This document shows positions 33,320-44,895 of a stretch of DNA of 64,000 nucleotides, in pieces. Source of the stretch: Dastarcus helophoroides (lineage: Eukaryota > Arthropoda > Insecta > Coleoptera > Bothrideridae); contig CM053329.1 in NCBI GenBank assembly GCA_028583605.1, forward strand, positions 1,364,001-1,428,000, given 5' to 3'. The notes beneath the pieces are model-generated. The model was not told where the DNA came from. It saw only the letters and a list, made by a program, of their open reading frames with translations, and did no database searches. The position numbers and the translations under genes are program-made. How positions within the stretch are numbered: the stretch's first letter is position 1; each line of letters opens with the position of its first letter.

Positions 33320-34646
33320 TTTACACCTTTTGTTGGAGTAAGTTTGCAATAGATGGCCAACATTTGTCACTGAGATCAAAAATCAAAATTTGATCTGTGG
33401 GCTATCTCTCCTCAGGATATTTAAGAGTTGACATGATAAGCTAAACACAATAAAATAATTTTGGAGCAAAATAAACCTTTTTATATTTTAAGTTAATATA
33501 AAAAAGCCATGTAATTTGTTTAGAAACAACAAATGACTTTCATAAAATAAATCTTATTTCTCTGTTGGCCTTTTAGAGACAAACAGTTGCTTCTTTATTT
33601 TTTGATAAATAGAAGCCACAAATAAAATCAGTTTTTTGCAGCCACTACGAAGCTGTAGGCTATTCTCATCTGTGTTAAAAGTGTTTGTTATTTTCACAAA
33701 TACCACGTTGCACCAATAAAAATCTTTTTTGACTACTATTTGACGAAATGACTGTCTCTACCTTTCTATGTGAATTTCAGTATTTCTGGTGATAACTTAG
33801 TGCAGTCAAATATAAAAATCAGACCAATCTTACGCTTTTTGTCGTAGTTTCTTTTCAGTCATTATTCTAATGTTTTTCTCGATATATTAAAACTCTTTGC
33901 GGCCATCACGAATGGACATTTCAAATCTAAATCATCCATTCTAAAGAACATATTTTGTAAATGTTTAAAATCTGAAACAACAACATTCGCCAATTTGGCA
34001 TCACTCCTTAGAAAAAAAATGGGCCAACTCTCCTTTGTATAGAGGTATGATGACCAATCACTAGCTCAGATCCTATGTATTTACTTTTCATGAAATTATT
34101 ATAGGCGTCATTGCGCACTAGGGCAACTGTAAAAAATACCTACTATCTTACGTATGACCGTCGATTATCTAAAACCCAAGAGATTAAAAATAATCAGTTA
34201 GATTATTTGCATGTGACAAAAAATAATTATAAAAATAACTTACCTTTTATAGCACTGTACAATAGAAAAACGTAATGATTTGCTCTTCAACGAGAGTAAA
34301 TTATGTTATATGAATTTAAAAGCTGTTTACAAAAAAATAAAGGCAATTGATGCCCTAGGTCATCTCTCCCATGGCTATCTCCCCTAAATTGACTCTACTT
34401 AATACCAAGTTATTCGAATATTTTGTAAATAATATTGTTTTTAAGCAATTTTTAAAATACTTTATGTGGTTCCAAATTTTTCAAAAAATAGTAAAACAAA
34501 ATCAGTTCATGAGGAAATATTGCTGTTATCGCCATCAATTTTTCCTAATCGCATTTACAGTTTTATTTACTAAAGATATAAATCTTAAAAAATCATACAA
34601 TATTAAATTTTCAAAATACGATACTGTAATAAATCTTTTTTTCCAG
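33320..34646 (+). other. Intron sequence, nothing recognised
   Basis: AT-rich DNA with a 107-codon chance frame across the acceptor at 34,646. It ends in the pyrimidine-rich acceptor CTTTTTTTCCAG. Confidence 0.4.
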
Positions 34647-34873
34647 AGAACGACGCCCATATTCGCAAAAAGCAGCGCCAGGCGGAGAGGCTGAATTCCT
34701 TCATGAATAAATACAAAGCCACCCTGGATAAGAATGGAGTAGGAGCTGGAGGGTCCATTAATGGAGGCAAACCGGGGCAACCCTCTAAATCCGATATGTA
34801 CACCTTTACTCCGCAGGATTTTAAAATTGAAAACAAACATTACAAATACATTAAATATACAAAATATAACAAG
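34647..34873 (+). CDS. Testican exon D: basic linker
   Basis: Encodes 75 residues between the Kazal module and the EC domain, starting ENDAHIRKKQRQAERLNSFM and containing a Gly-rich GVGAGGSINGGK stretch and TFTPQDFKIENKHYKYIKYT. It is basic and shows no cysteine. It continues phase 1 from exon C and ends in phase 0 at AACAAG|GTACGT. The assignment as an exon rests on the open phase-consistent frame, good splice sites and the higher GC content than flanking DNA; invertebrate testicans have a longer linker here than vertebrate ones, as far as I know. Confidence 0.8.
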
Positions 34874-35206
34874 GTACGTTGAGATCTTTTGTAGCTATGT
34901 TGTATTTTATCCCGGGGTTATAATATCTTAAAGTTCGTTCACACTACCTTAGGACCGAATTAATAATATTCTAGTTTTAACAATTAGAAATTTTAAAATT
35001 GATTAGAAAATCCGGAACTATCTAAATAGATAACTTGAAAACTCATTGGGCCACCTTAAAATAACTGCGTGCTTTTTAGTCGTTCTAAGTTTGTTTGTTA
35101 ATGCCCACGGTATCAGCTTTTTTGCAAATTTTATTTTTAACAGTATTCTTAGGTTATCTTTCTTTTTATTCAGCTGAAAAATGGAGATTAAATAAAATTA
35201 AGAGAC
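34874..35206 (+). other. Intron sequence, nothing recognised
   Basis: Start of the 4.2 kb intron between exons D and E. Confidence 0.4.
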
Positions 35207-35209
35207 TAA

Positions 35210-35417
35210 AGGTGCGTTTAGATTCGACACTTTTTTTCGTACATTTCTCTCTGACATAAGTGTCGGCTATCCCAAGAGAAGATATTTGAAACTTATCTAC
35301 ACAGCTGGGAGAAGATAGCTTCTCACAGGCAGGATAGTTAACACTTACGTCAGAGAGAAAATATATTTTATATCAGAAAGAAATGTACGGAATTAATTGT
35401 CTAGTGTAAGCACACCC
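35210..35417. mobile_element. 208 bp MITE with TAA target site
   Basis: The ends AGGTGCGTTTAGATTCGACA and the complement of GTGTAAGCACACCCT pair, and pairing extends about 65-85 bp inward through CGTACATTTCTCTCTGAC versus CAGAAAGAAATGTACG. TAA flanks both sides (35,207-35,209 and 35,418-35,420). A TWA target points to the PIF/Harbinger type. Confidence 0.7.
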
Positions 35418-35735
35418 TAATGTGTTAGCTGAATAAATACTTACAATTAGACTAATGTAAACACTCGCTTATTGCTTATAATCATTGGCGTTGCTTGGAG
35501 GGGGCAAGCAGTGTGCAAAACACAAAAGCCTCTGGAAAGGAAGGCCCGTACATCGTTTTTTTTTTAAATCCAATTTAGTGCGTAGATATTCACACATATT
35601 AATAAAGGACGAATTTTTTAAAGAAACTTATGCGGAGTGTCCCCGTTTTACGTACCTTAAATGAAACAGGTATAAAAAATAGGTATAAAAAAAATAATTT
35701 TAGGCAAAAGTTTCAATGAACAAATATGTTAATGT

Positions 35736-36690
35736 CAGCGGACATTTCTGAGACTGCAAGTGAAATATTCAAGATATTATTACCTTAGAAATCAAATAGT
35801 AAATATGAATTTTGTTGCGATAAATTTATGACGTTTCATTGACATATGGACACTACATAAAATATATTAGAAACTGCAAATGTCACATGAAATAGTAGTT
35901 TGTACATTAAGAGCGGATATGATGTCCATATCGCACGAGAATGAAGTTTGAGCACGAGGCCGTAGGCGGAGTGCCTCAATCGTTCGAGTACGATATGGAC
36001 AATCCGCTCGAGTTGTACAGCGTATTTTTCCTACGACTACGATCTATCAAAGACTAAAATATGATTTAGCAAATTAATCATTTTTCATGTGACATTTACA
36101 GTTTCTAATATATTTTATATAGTGTCCATGTGTCAATGAAACGTCATAAATTTATCGTAACAAAATTTATATTTACTTTTGATTTCTAAGGTAATAATAT
36201 CTTGAATATTTCACTTGCAGCCTCAGAAATGTCCGCTGAGATAAAGTTTACTGATTCTGCACTAAAAGCATTTTAAATAATTTTTTTGGTAAATACCGAA
36301 GTCAGTTTGACAGATTCTATGGTATAATTCTTAATCTAAAAATGAAATGACATTCGTCTTTATCGCATGCCATGATTGGTCAATTTCATATCCACACTAG
36401 CGCGACTTTCGTTATATCCGTTCACTAGACTGATATGGTCTATTATCCTGCTCGCAAGGTATAAAGAAAACAGTGCATATACGGGTGGGAGTGGGACAAA
36501 TTATTAATTTGCTAAATCGTATTTTAGGCTTTGATAGATCGTAGTCGTAGGAAAAATACGCTGTACAGCTCGAGCGGATTATCCATATCGAACGATTGAG
36601 GTACTCCGCCTACGGCGTCGTGCTCAAACTTCGTTCTCGTGCGATATGGACATCATATCCGCTCTTGTTGTACAAACTACTATTTTCGCA
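35736..36690. repeat. Two interleaved inverted repeats (A-B-A'-C-B')
   Basis: Arm A (35,736-35,890) is the reverse complement of A' (36,088-36,240). Arm B (35,890-36,078) is the reverse complement of B' (36,520-36,688). B lies between A and A', and A' lies between B and B', so the pairs interlock. B itself holds an imperfect palindrome: GAGCGGATATGATGTCCATA against TATGGACAATCCGCTC. The outer limit of B/B' is AAATAGTAGTTTGTACA. No coding frame is supported. Confidence 0.75.
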
Positions 36691-39035
36691 TTTTGATCCG
36701 TAATGTGCTACTTTGCCACACTCAAAATCGTTTGGTAAAGCGGTACTTTACCGCATAAATACGTCACTTTAATGCATAGCAACCATCACTGTCAATTAAA
36801 CACAGTTGCACCTAAAATAACTCAAAGACGCTTCTAGAGCAGAATGTAAAATGCCTTAGGAATAGTTTTTACATTTTTGCTTTCAATAACAAGGCTGATT
36901 TTTTTATTTATTAATAAGTAATTTTGTGATTAAAACTCAAGTAGACAAAAATGATACTTATCAAATACTGGTTAGTAAATCGACAAGTTGTGAGGTTGCT
37001 AGGTTCCGGAAATAATAAACAGATAACTTTTTTAAATTTCTAATTTTGGAATCTTTCATAATTCTATAATTATTTATTGTTAACTATCACAAAATGCTAA
37101 AAAATAATATAAACAAACTCGTATAGCTTTACGCTATACTCGTCTAGTAAAACTGTGCTTTTCTACACTTGTTTATTATACTATTTTTTATTTGCTGTTT
37201 TATGTAGGGCTCTAGAAACGGGGAAATCTTGTATACTATACAAATTTAATTTCCACTGTAGAGATCTTGGAAATGGTTACAGATACAACAATATTCCGCT
37301 GAGAAAGGATTGAATTCCTAGGCATTAAATTCTGCACTACTTTGACCTTTTAAACTTTCCTGTATCTCTATTCGTTTCCAAGGTCACTGTAGAAGAAATG
37401 AAGTTTGGTTCAGTTTATATAATTTAAAAGGCAACAATTTAGGACATTTGCTAATACAGGGGGGCTCAAAATTTAATGTATATATTTTAGAACCTAATTT
37501 TTGAGTCAAAATAAGGCTTCTCTTTCTACAAACATGTGTCCTAGAGCCGAGTTGCCTGCATCGTAAGTTACACAAAAAAATCCACTTTGTCAAATTATGA
37601 CTGCAGTTACTGATCAAATCTTCTGAAAATTTGCAAGCCTCTTTTTTAGGCACTATAATTATTTTTTGTCCCGAAAATAATGTTAACGTAATTTTAGGAG
37701 GGATGGAAGGGGTTTACAAGAACAACAAACTACGTTTTTGCAAGAAAATCGTAGTCAACAAAGGGGGAATATTATCAAAATAATCAACCTAACAAAATTA
37801 ATGAATTTAGTGGAGTCTTTTGAAAAGTTTTGAACAAACTCCCCCTGCTAGGGCACACCTCCCAATTCTTTTCCACCTATTCTGTTGAACACGATGACAG
37901 AAAATCTGAAGGGGTACATTCTAGGATACAAGTTTATAGAAAGAAAAAGTATTATTTTGACCTCAGAAACGGATTCTTAAAATATGTACATTAAATTTTG
38001 TATTATCTTGTATAATTTTTTTTATATTTTTGTTCAAAGTTTAGCTGTCATTTTTCATATAATGAACATTTGCTGAAGAAGATTACTAAGGTGTCCATTT
38101 TATAAAGTACATTGTCATCAGATATAACAGGGTGTTTTGGAATAAGATGCTAATACTTAAGGAACATATTGCTTGGGTAATTTAAAGACTAAAAGTTCAT
38201 ATCATTGCAGGATGTTAAAAATCAGAAAAAAGTTGGTTTTTCCTTAAATACTTTGAAACCGTCTGAAATAATTTTTTGAATTTTAATCGATAACAAGTAG
38301 GTATAAAAACACAATTGTTGACGAAAAAATATTTGCTCCACTTTCATCAGTAGCGTCTGCGTTAAAATGTCTTTGAATATTTTTAACGAAAAAAATGCTA
38401 CGCCACTGCTTTTTTTTTAAAAAAAGTCATAATTTCATAAACATCGTTCATTTCTTGATAAAAATACCCTGTTAATTTTTTCGGGTAATAATTGGTTTCA
38501 CAAAGCTTAAAATTGGAGCTCAAATTGGTATGATTACAAATAAATAACTCATTCTTGAAAATGATTTTAAGGAAGCTATTCTATGAACATATTGCAACCA
38601 GAATTGGGCTATGAAGTGTTTCATCATGGAAATGGTGAATCGCACAACTAGCAAGCTCAACTACAGCGAGACCCTTTTTGACCTATCTGCAATAATGCCA
38701 TTACCACTTTAAATTATTTTTTTCTGTTATTATGATACTTATAAAAACATCATACGAGGGTGCAGATCACTTTGATGATTTTGTTTTGTTTTTGTTTCCT
38801 TAAATATTTTTTTTAATTGAACTAATTTAATACATATCGAAGGGACTTCCAATAGGCGGAATGGTTTATGATAAATTGTTCTTTAAAAATCGTAGACCAT
38901 TTTAAATAGATAGTGTTTTAAACTATGTGTATACAACGTATTGAATGTATATTTCTAAACTAACAGGGTAGATATCTAAAATTTTTTGTGGCAAGTGCTA
39001 TCAGCGGTTACTTTATTTCGACAATATAATTTTAG
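36691..39035 (+). other. Intron sequence, one isolated MITE-like end
   Basis: No coding or paired repeats were recognised. At 38,126-38,150 TAACAGGGTGTTTTGGAATA resembles the end of a CAGGGTG-type MITE, but no partner end was seen. The intron ends TAATTTTAG at 39,035. Confidence 0.4.
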
Positions 39036-39264
39036 GATAACAATAATGTCCTGTACGCAGAGGACAAAGAGAGAATGCGAGGATATAACGAGGTTACCGA
39101 CAATAAACTGTACAGTAATTCAATTGGATCGTTGGATTCGTCGTCCGCATCGAAACAATGTTCACCCACAGCTCTACAAGCCATGGGTAATAGAATGCTC
39201 GATTGGTTCTCTGTCGTAATGGCAGATTCAACAAAACGTAGACGACCACGAAGTAAATCAAAAG
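39036..39264 (+). CDS. Testican exon E: linker and start of EC domain
   Basis: Encodes DNNNVLYAEDKERMRGYNEV, a serine-rich stretch (SNSIGSLDSSSASK), then CSPTALQAMGNRMLDWFSVV and MADSTKRRRPRSKSK. The C-x7-MxxRMLDWFxV helix matches the first helix of the testican EC domain (LxxRLKDWFxxL). A basic RRRPRSKSK run follows. The splice sites are TTTTAG and GTAAGA; exit phase 1. Confidence 0.88.
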
Positions 39265-40757
39265 GTAAGAGTACTCAATTTTTATATTCTATGTCACAGA
39301 ACTTAACCATATAAATTTAACCGCTCTATAGGAAAATAATATTTATTTATAATTGTGCCAACAGTTACCATTGTTAATTTGGCAACGATACCCCTAATAT
39401 TAACATAACAACATTTTATAAAGTTAGCAAGTACAACCACAATCAGCCTATATACGGTATGAGCCAGTTTGCAGGTTCGATGTGTTCGGTATGTTATTCA
39501 TAAGACATTTTCTTAGTGATAACTAGGTTTACAAATAAATGGCAAATAAATTTTCTGTAATAAATTTTAAGCTTTCCAACTTTTATAAGAAACATTATTT
39601 TGTTAGACTAACATTGTGTTAATTGTTGAGAAAGAAGCAAAATTTTCTATCTTTAAATCAATCACATGTCGGGTTGGGGAACGTTCTGTACTTATTTACC
39701 CCTTCGTAAATCAAAATCCATTTCAGGTTTTTAATTCTTCTTTCTTTCACTAACATCTGGCATTCCATCCCGTCCATAAACTATTGGACCTTCCCTTTAA
39801 TTGTCAAAGATGGAAGCTGTTTGTGATTATGTGCCTGCTTCAGTAAAATAATTGTGATGTCTTCAAAATTCATATACAAAAGATCTGCCAAAAACCACAA
39901 GTCTTTATATGTTTTCTTTCCATTACTTATGTATTTGCTAGTCCTCATGTTGACCATGTAAATCTCGACAAGATACTTCTTTCACCAGAAATCTCAGAAA
40001 AATATTATTCATCTGCAGAGAGAGAAATTAGCAATTTATTTTGCGGGAGGTTTGGATGTACTCTCTAATACTGCCAATCTATTGCGTATAAAAGGGGAAA
40101 AAGAAAAACTAAAATATTAACTGATATACCCAAAAGGCCAGATAAAAATTGAAGCGGTGAGGTTAAGAAAAGTATAAGTTCAAAATTTGTCATTTTCAAG
40201 TATTATAGCCATTTTATTTTAAATACGAAACTGCATCGAATTAGTATTAGAACAGCAGTAAAACCATTTTCTTAATGCCCTTTTCAGAGCTTGTCGTACC
40301 GTACTGAGTTTAAGAATAGTACACGTCCTGGAGTTGTACAGTTCTTATTCTCTACATATAACCTTTTGATATGATTTATGATCACGCTCGGCTGTTTCAG
40401 TGTATTTCATGCTGCAAAAAAAATAACCAGAAGATGTGATCATATCTACTTTTCAGAAGAATATGAGGACATTATTGAAATTTTCAGAAAAAAAAACATT
40501 TACTATAACTATTACTTTCTTTGGAGATAAGGAAAACCTGCAGAATGTTGCGAATAAAATAAATAAAAATTTTAGAATTTTAAAATAAATTCAGTTTATA
40601 TATGTTGGTATGGTCGTTATGGTGCATCAATTCCAGGTTATGTTAAATTCTTAAAATTTATTGATGGATTAAAACTTATGCTTTCAAGTTATACTAAAAC
40701 AAAATCAAAATTCGTACATTTCTACTTTTAAGCCTATTAAAACAGATGATAAAATAA
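39265..40757 (+). other. Intron sequence, nothing recognised
   Basis: AT-rich intronic DNA without supported structure. Confidence 0.4.
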
Positions 40758-40759
40758 TA

Positions 40760-41651
40760 GGGGAGAATGGGTTATTGAGGACCGCCTTTTTATGTCGGCT
40801 AAAAACTGGCAGGAAAATAATTTTTTCTGAAAATTTTAAAGCTTGAATTTATAGTACAACTAATAATCTCTCTTTGGGTTGCAGCAGTTTGGTCAAATTG
40901 TATTAAATTATACAACTTATAACAGTTGGCGCAAATATTGCATTTTTGCGATTTTAAAAAATGTCGTGGAATTACGGACCACTTTGCAAAACGAATTAAA
41001 ATGGAAAAATATAGAAGAAAAACCTTCTTGTTTTTTATTCAGAATGGCAGAAGATTTATTATTAAAGAGAAACAAAGTGAAGTGGAGTAACAAATGGCAA
41101 TGAAAAAGAGTTTGAAATGAAATTATTATTATACCAAAAAACTATTAAAAATTGCCAAAAAATAATGCTGTGCTAAAAATTTGCATAAATAATCACTTAT
41201 ATGCATCAAATACATGAAATTAACTTGTGAAATGTAAAGAATTGAGCGATTCCTAATTCTACGATAAAAATGGTCCGTAACTCCCCGAAGGGCATTTTTT
41301 ACAATATGGCAGCATATAAGTAACACAATACAAACTTCATGCAAAACTTCATGTTCCTATCGAGGACTTAAGGTTCCGCGAATATTATGATGATATTTAC
41401 CTGAGTTGGTTCTAGAAAAGTGGACAAATTAGAGGAAACTAAAGTGAAAAAAAAAAATTTAGAAGTATCCCATTTCTATTTGGTATCGAAGCGAGATAAG
41501 GATTCGTGTACATAAGTCGAGTACTGAAGGGAAATTGAGCTTAACATGAGGCGAGCTGACGATGGTTATTTGTAGCTATCAACCACTATTAGAGAAGAAA
41601 ATATGAAGCTGGTCCGCAATTCCCTGTGGTCCAGAATACCCCAGTCTCCCC
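40760..41651. mobile_element. 892 bp non-autonomous transposon with TA target site
   Basis: The termini GGGGAGAATGGGTTATTGAG and the complement of CCAGAATACCCCAGTCTCCCC form a ~25 bp inverted repeat. TA flanks both sides (40,758-40,759 and 41,652-41,653). Inside, GGAATTACGGACCA and TGGTCCGTAACTCC form a second inverted pair. No transposase was seen; the 74-codon frame at 40,879-41,103 is unassigned. Confidence 0.7.
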
Positions 41652-41653
41652 TA

Positions 41654-42926
41654 CATTTACATACATAGAAAGAGAAGAGTAAAAGTTTTACTATCACAGA
41701 ATATATATCCTAGCCAACCATTAATTTGGAGGATAGTGATGACGCCGATAACTAAATTTGATTACTTTTGTTCCATAAAATATGATTTACCATCGTATTC
41801 TTTCTTTTTTTTTTTGCAAATTTCGCACACAATTATAATATTTATCGACATTGAGGTTAAGAATAATGTAAGTCCAAATTGGTTTTTTGTCAATATAAAA
41901 AAGAATGCATGAACTAATAAATTTAATTTTTTGTTGAAAGCTTTTACTAAAAATTCTCTTTATATACCAAACCCGTAAGAAGCGTAACAAAGAAAATAAA
42001 CATGTTTTTTTTATTTTCCCAACATTCAAACCTTTGGACTTGTACTGTTCTTAATCTCATCCATTCAATTTACATTCAAGAAAAATGGGAAATATATTTT
42101 TGTATTTTGAAATAGAATAGATAGTAGCACGTATTCTAGTAGATTGAAAGCCAATTTCCCAGAACAAAAATCATGCAGTAAAACACAACGCGCAAACATA
42201 CGTTTGATAAACCTTTATAGGTCATAATAAATCTTATAGAAGCTAAACGACAACTAAGCCACCACAGAAATCCTTTTATAATTTTGCAACTGAGTGCAAA
42301 ATATTCACTCTTCTTTGCTATAATTATAGCAAAATGTATACGCTCTTGACATAAAAATTAAATATTTCATTATGTAAATAAATAACTTTTTATTACGTCT
42401 TATGTAAAAAAGTGTCCATGCCTCTCCTGTCTCACTACACCGTTATAACAAAAAACTACCAGTGTTGACTCCAGGAGATATTCTGTCACCTGTAACCTTT
42501 GGTGTCCTTTGTATATACCTAAATTGAATTATCAATCTTACGTATTAAAATTTGCGATTTGAATCTCTGTTAGGAACCAATATAAATTTTTAACATTCTG
42601 TACGACCTCTTTAAATATGTGAAGTTATTTATTGCCAGTATCAGTTATCTTAAGCTGGTATCTCTTTTTCTCTGGCTTTAAGATTAAACCTAAAAAACAA
42701 ACTGCAATTAGTATTAGATTAATGAACTGCCACCTATTGAAAAATTGCAAAGACGAAAAGAGAAAAATTAACTAGGTTCGCGAACAAGTTTCCGAGAGAA
42801 AAACGGCTTGACAGTGATTGACTAGCTTAAGACGTTATCGACACGTACATTGCCTAATCTCTTATCGTCATCGGTTTCCTAAAGAGCATGCAGATACAAG
42901 AGCATTAACGGTTTGATTGATTTCAG
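41654..42926 (+). other. Intron sequence, nothing recognised
   Basis: AT-rich DNA with a somewhat less AT-biased patch at 42,760-42,900. It ends in the acceptor TTGATTTCAG at 42,926. Confidence 0.4.
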
Positions 42927-43184
42927 CTCATTTTCCATCAACATGCAAGGGAGAGGTTAGATGGATGTTCCAGCATTTAGACAGCAACGGAGACGCTAAA
43001 CTCTCCCTTCAAGAACTCTACGATCTGGAACATGATCAGAGCGAAATATGTCTGAAGCCATTCATACAACAGTGCGATTCCGACCGAGACGTCATCGTTA
43101 CACCAGCTGAATGGTGTCGGTGCTTCCAAAGAACGGAAAGGCCTTGCGCTGCAGTTAAACGCAAAATTACCCCAGATCTTTTAG
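42927..43184 (+). CDS. Testican exon F: EF-hand pair of the EC domain
   Basis: Encodes the calcium-binding core: CKGEVRWMFQHLDSNGDAKL then SLQELYDLE, CLKPFIQQCDSDRDVIVTPA and EWCRCFQRTERPC. The first loop reads D-S-N-G-D-A-K-L-S-L-Q-E and the second D-S-D-R-D-V-I-V-T-P-A-E, both with acidic residues at positions 1, 3/5 and 12 suited to Ca2+. The first loop is closer to the canonical EF-hand than in SPOCK1, from general knowledge of that protein. The disulfide-bonded cysteines of the second hand (C-x7-C and W-C-x-C-F) are kept. The acceptor is TTTCAG and the donor GTAAGT. Confidence 0.93.
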
Positions 43185-43700
43185 GTAAGTCATAACTTTA
43201 ACATTAAATTGATATTTGTTATGATAAAATATCAAAAAATGAAAAACTGGTTTCAAAAAATCCACTTTTCATTAATGTGGAACTATTTAAATCCTGGTCT
43301 TGTTATTTACATAATATCAGCGATTGTGTTTTTTTAAAAAGTTAAACATTATTTTACGTCTTTATTATATCAAACTCTCATTTCTGTGTTTTAATGAGCT
43401 CCAACCTGATGAAGTTATTGTAAAGATGTTTAATTTTTTTATCATTTTGTTTATGGAATCCCATTAAATGTTTATATAAATAGAGGGCTTCTCTAAAGAC
43501 AGAAAATTAAGTCATTAAAAAAACAGAGTTGGTTTACTTAACAATGAAGTTATTTAAGTTAAAAAAATGAAATTGACCAATTTGCGGTAAAAAAATAACA
43601 CTAAAAACTTTTATAAAAATATTTTAATAAATAATAAATATCTCATACTTTTTGCTCACTTGGGTTAGAAAAACACGATATTTAAACTAGGTGTTTTTAG
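43185..43700 (+). other. Short intron, nothing recognised
   Basis: A 516 bp AT-rich intron ending GTGTTTTTAG. Confidence 0.6.
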
Positions 43701-43838
43701 GCGTCTACGTCCCAGACTGTGACAGTCAAGGATACTATCGACCCACACAGTGTCACAGCGCCATCGGCATGTGTTGGTGTGTTGACAAACATGGAGTAGA
43801 ATTCGCCAACACACGCACACATTCAAAACCAAATTGCG
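43701..43838 (+). CDS. Testican exon G: thyroglobulin type-1 domain
   Basis: Encodes GVYVPDCDSQGYYRPTQCHS then AIGMCWCVDKHGVEF and a closing NC. This has the diagnostic thyroglobulin type-1 elements: a CDxxGxYxPxQC block and the CWCVxxxG motif. In other proteins this module can inhibit cysteine proteases. It is joined at matching phase to exon F and exits at C|GTAAGT, splitting a Gly/Glu codon with exon H across an 8.1 kb intron. Confidence 0.93.
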
Positions 43839-44115
43839 GTAAGTTTACAAAAAATATATCTCAAAAATTATGTTGGTTTCCTCTAATTACTACAATAAGT
43901 ACTGAAATATAATTATAATTTATTATTTTTCCATAAATACCAAACATATACAGTGGCTTTTAAAAAGTACTTGAAAAAACAACTAGAGAACTATTGGGCT
44001 TCTTAAAATGGATCCTATTGCAACACATCCTTTCTAAATCTATCACGGGTACTGCACTCGGTATGACTTGAAAAAATTAATCAACCCTTGTTATGTATGA
44101 ATTATCGGGAATTCC
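43839..44115 (+). other. Intron sequence, nothing recognised
   Basis: Start of the 8.1 kb last intron. Confidence 0.4.
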
Positions 44116-44222
44116 ATAGAATATGTTTGATGGAACGGACTGGTCCTTGGTTATCTTCAAAAATTGAAACACAGAACTTGTCCCCTGAAACCAAGAAAAA
44201 TTAAAAAACACAACAAAGGTTG

Positions 44223-44263
44223 CTCTAACGCGTTTCGACAGCCAAGCTGTCATCTTCAGAGAG
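44223..44263 (-). ncRNA. Hammerhead ribozyme motif (PLE family A, left arm)
   Basis: The minus strand reads CTCT-CTGAAGA-T-GACAGC-TTG-GCTGTC-GAAA-CGCGTT-AGAG: stem I of four pairs, the complete catalytic core, stem II of six pairs, a very short stem III within ACGCGT and cleavage triplet GTT. Such minimal type I hammerheads are known from Penelope-like elements, where a palindromic stem III may act as a dimer. Confidence 0.7.
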
Positions 44264-44417
44264 AAACTAACATCTAAACTTAAAATTAACCTTATATACT
44301 AAGAATATTCACTTCGTGCGTGATCGGCGGCACCCGAACGCGCATCCAATCATACACGTCGTTGTGTCACAATTTCTTATCTATCAACCTTAACTATTTT
44401 TAACAGAGATGAATGGC

Positions 44418-44681
44418 CTAAAGGTCCAGCGAACCATTCATAAGGTTGTTTCCAGCCTTATGGATGGCTAAGCTCTCACATGCATTTAACATATAATTCT
44501 TATTAACTACTCTTACCAGTTTAATATTATTATCTATCCTATGATCTAATTCAAAAGCATGTCGAGCCACACTTGACTTCTCAGTTCTTCCGTACCTCAA
44601 ATGAGCCAAATGTTCTTTCAGTCGGATTTTAAGAGATCGTCTAATTTGTCCGACATACTTTTGAGGACAATTGTGACACAA
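44418..44681 (-). pseudogene. PLE GIY-YIG endonuclease fragment
   Basis: An 87-codon open frame starts CHNCPQKYVGQIRRSLKIRL, with the YVGQT/IxRxLKxRLKEH signature, continues KEHLAHLRYGRTEKSSVARH and ends in the LxRVxNKxYMLNACESLAIH acidic helix. This is the C-terminal endonuclease of Penelope-like polyproteins; the catalytic Arg and the Glu of CESLAI are present, while the first Tyr strand (GIY) is partly cut. The reverse transcriptase is gone. The frame is intact over its remaining length, suggesting a fairly recent insertion. Confidence 0.8.
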
Positions 44682-44779
44682 CGACGTGTATGATTGGATG
44701 CGCGTTCGGGTGTGGCCGATCGCGCACGAAGTGAATATTCTTAGTATATAAGGTTAATTTTAAGATTACATGTTAGTTT

Positions 44780-44820
44780 CTCTCTGAAGATGACAGCTTG
44801 GCTGTCGAAACGCGTTAGAG
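44780..44820 (+). ncRNA. Hammerhead ribozyme motif (PLE family A, right arm)
   Basis: Exact mirror of the left-arm motif: CTCT, CTGAAGA, GACAGC-TTG-GCTGTC, GAAA, ACGCGT, triplet GTT, AGAG. All core positions fit the hammerhead consensus. Confidence 0.7.
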
Positions 44821-44895
44821 CAACCTTTGTTGTGTTTTTCAATTTTTCTTGGTTTCAGGGGACAAGTTCTGTGTTTCAATTTTATAGAATATGTA

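Larger units (their letters stand above)
44127..44883. mobile_element. PLE-derived element: GIY-YIG fragment between ~220 bp inverted terminal sequences
   Basis: The flanking duplications ATAGAATATGT (44,116-44,126 and 44,884-44,894) are identical over 11 bp. The left terminal sequence (44,158-44,395, containing CTTGTCCCCTGAAACCAAGA) is repeated in reverse complement at 44,665-44,880. Both arms contain a hammerhead motif. About 30 bp (44,127-44,157) precede the left arm without a partner, as expected for the extra tail of PLE insertions. Between the arms lies a minus-strand GIY-YIG reading frame. Confidence 0.8.

Noticed and set aside
34371..34694. 107-codon + frame spanning the start of exon D
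   Set aside because: It crosses the splice acceptor in a different frame from the exon and is AT-driven; the exon in the testican frame is better supported.
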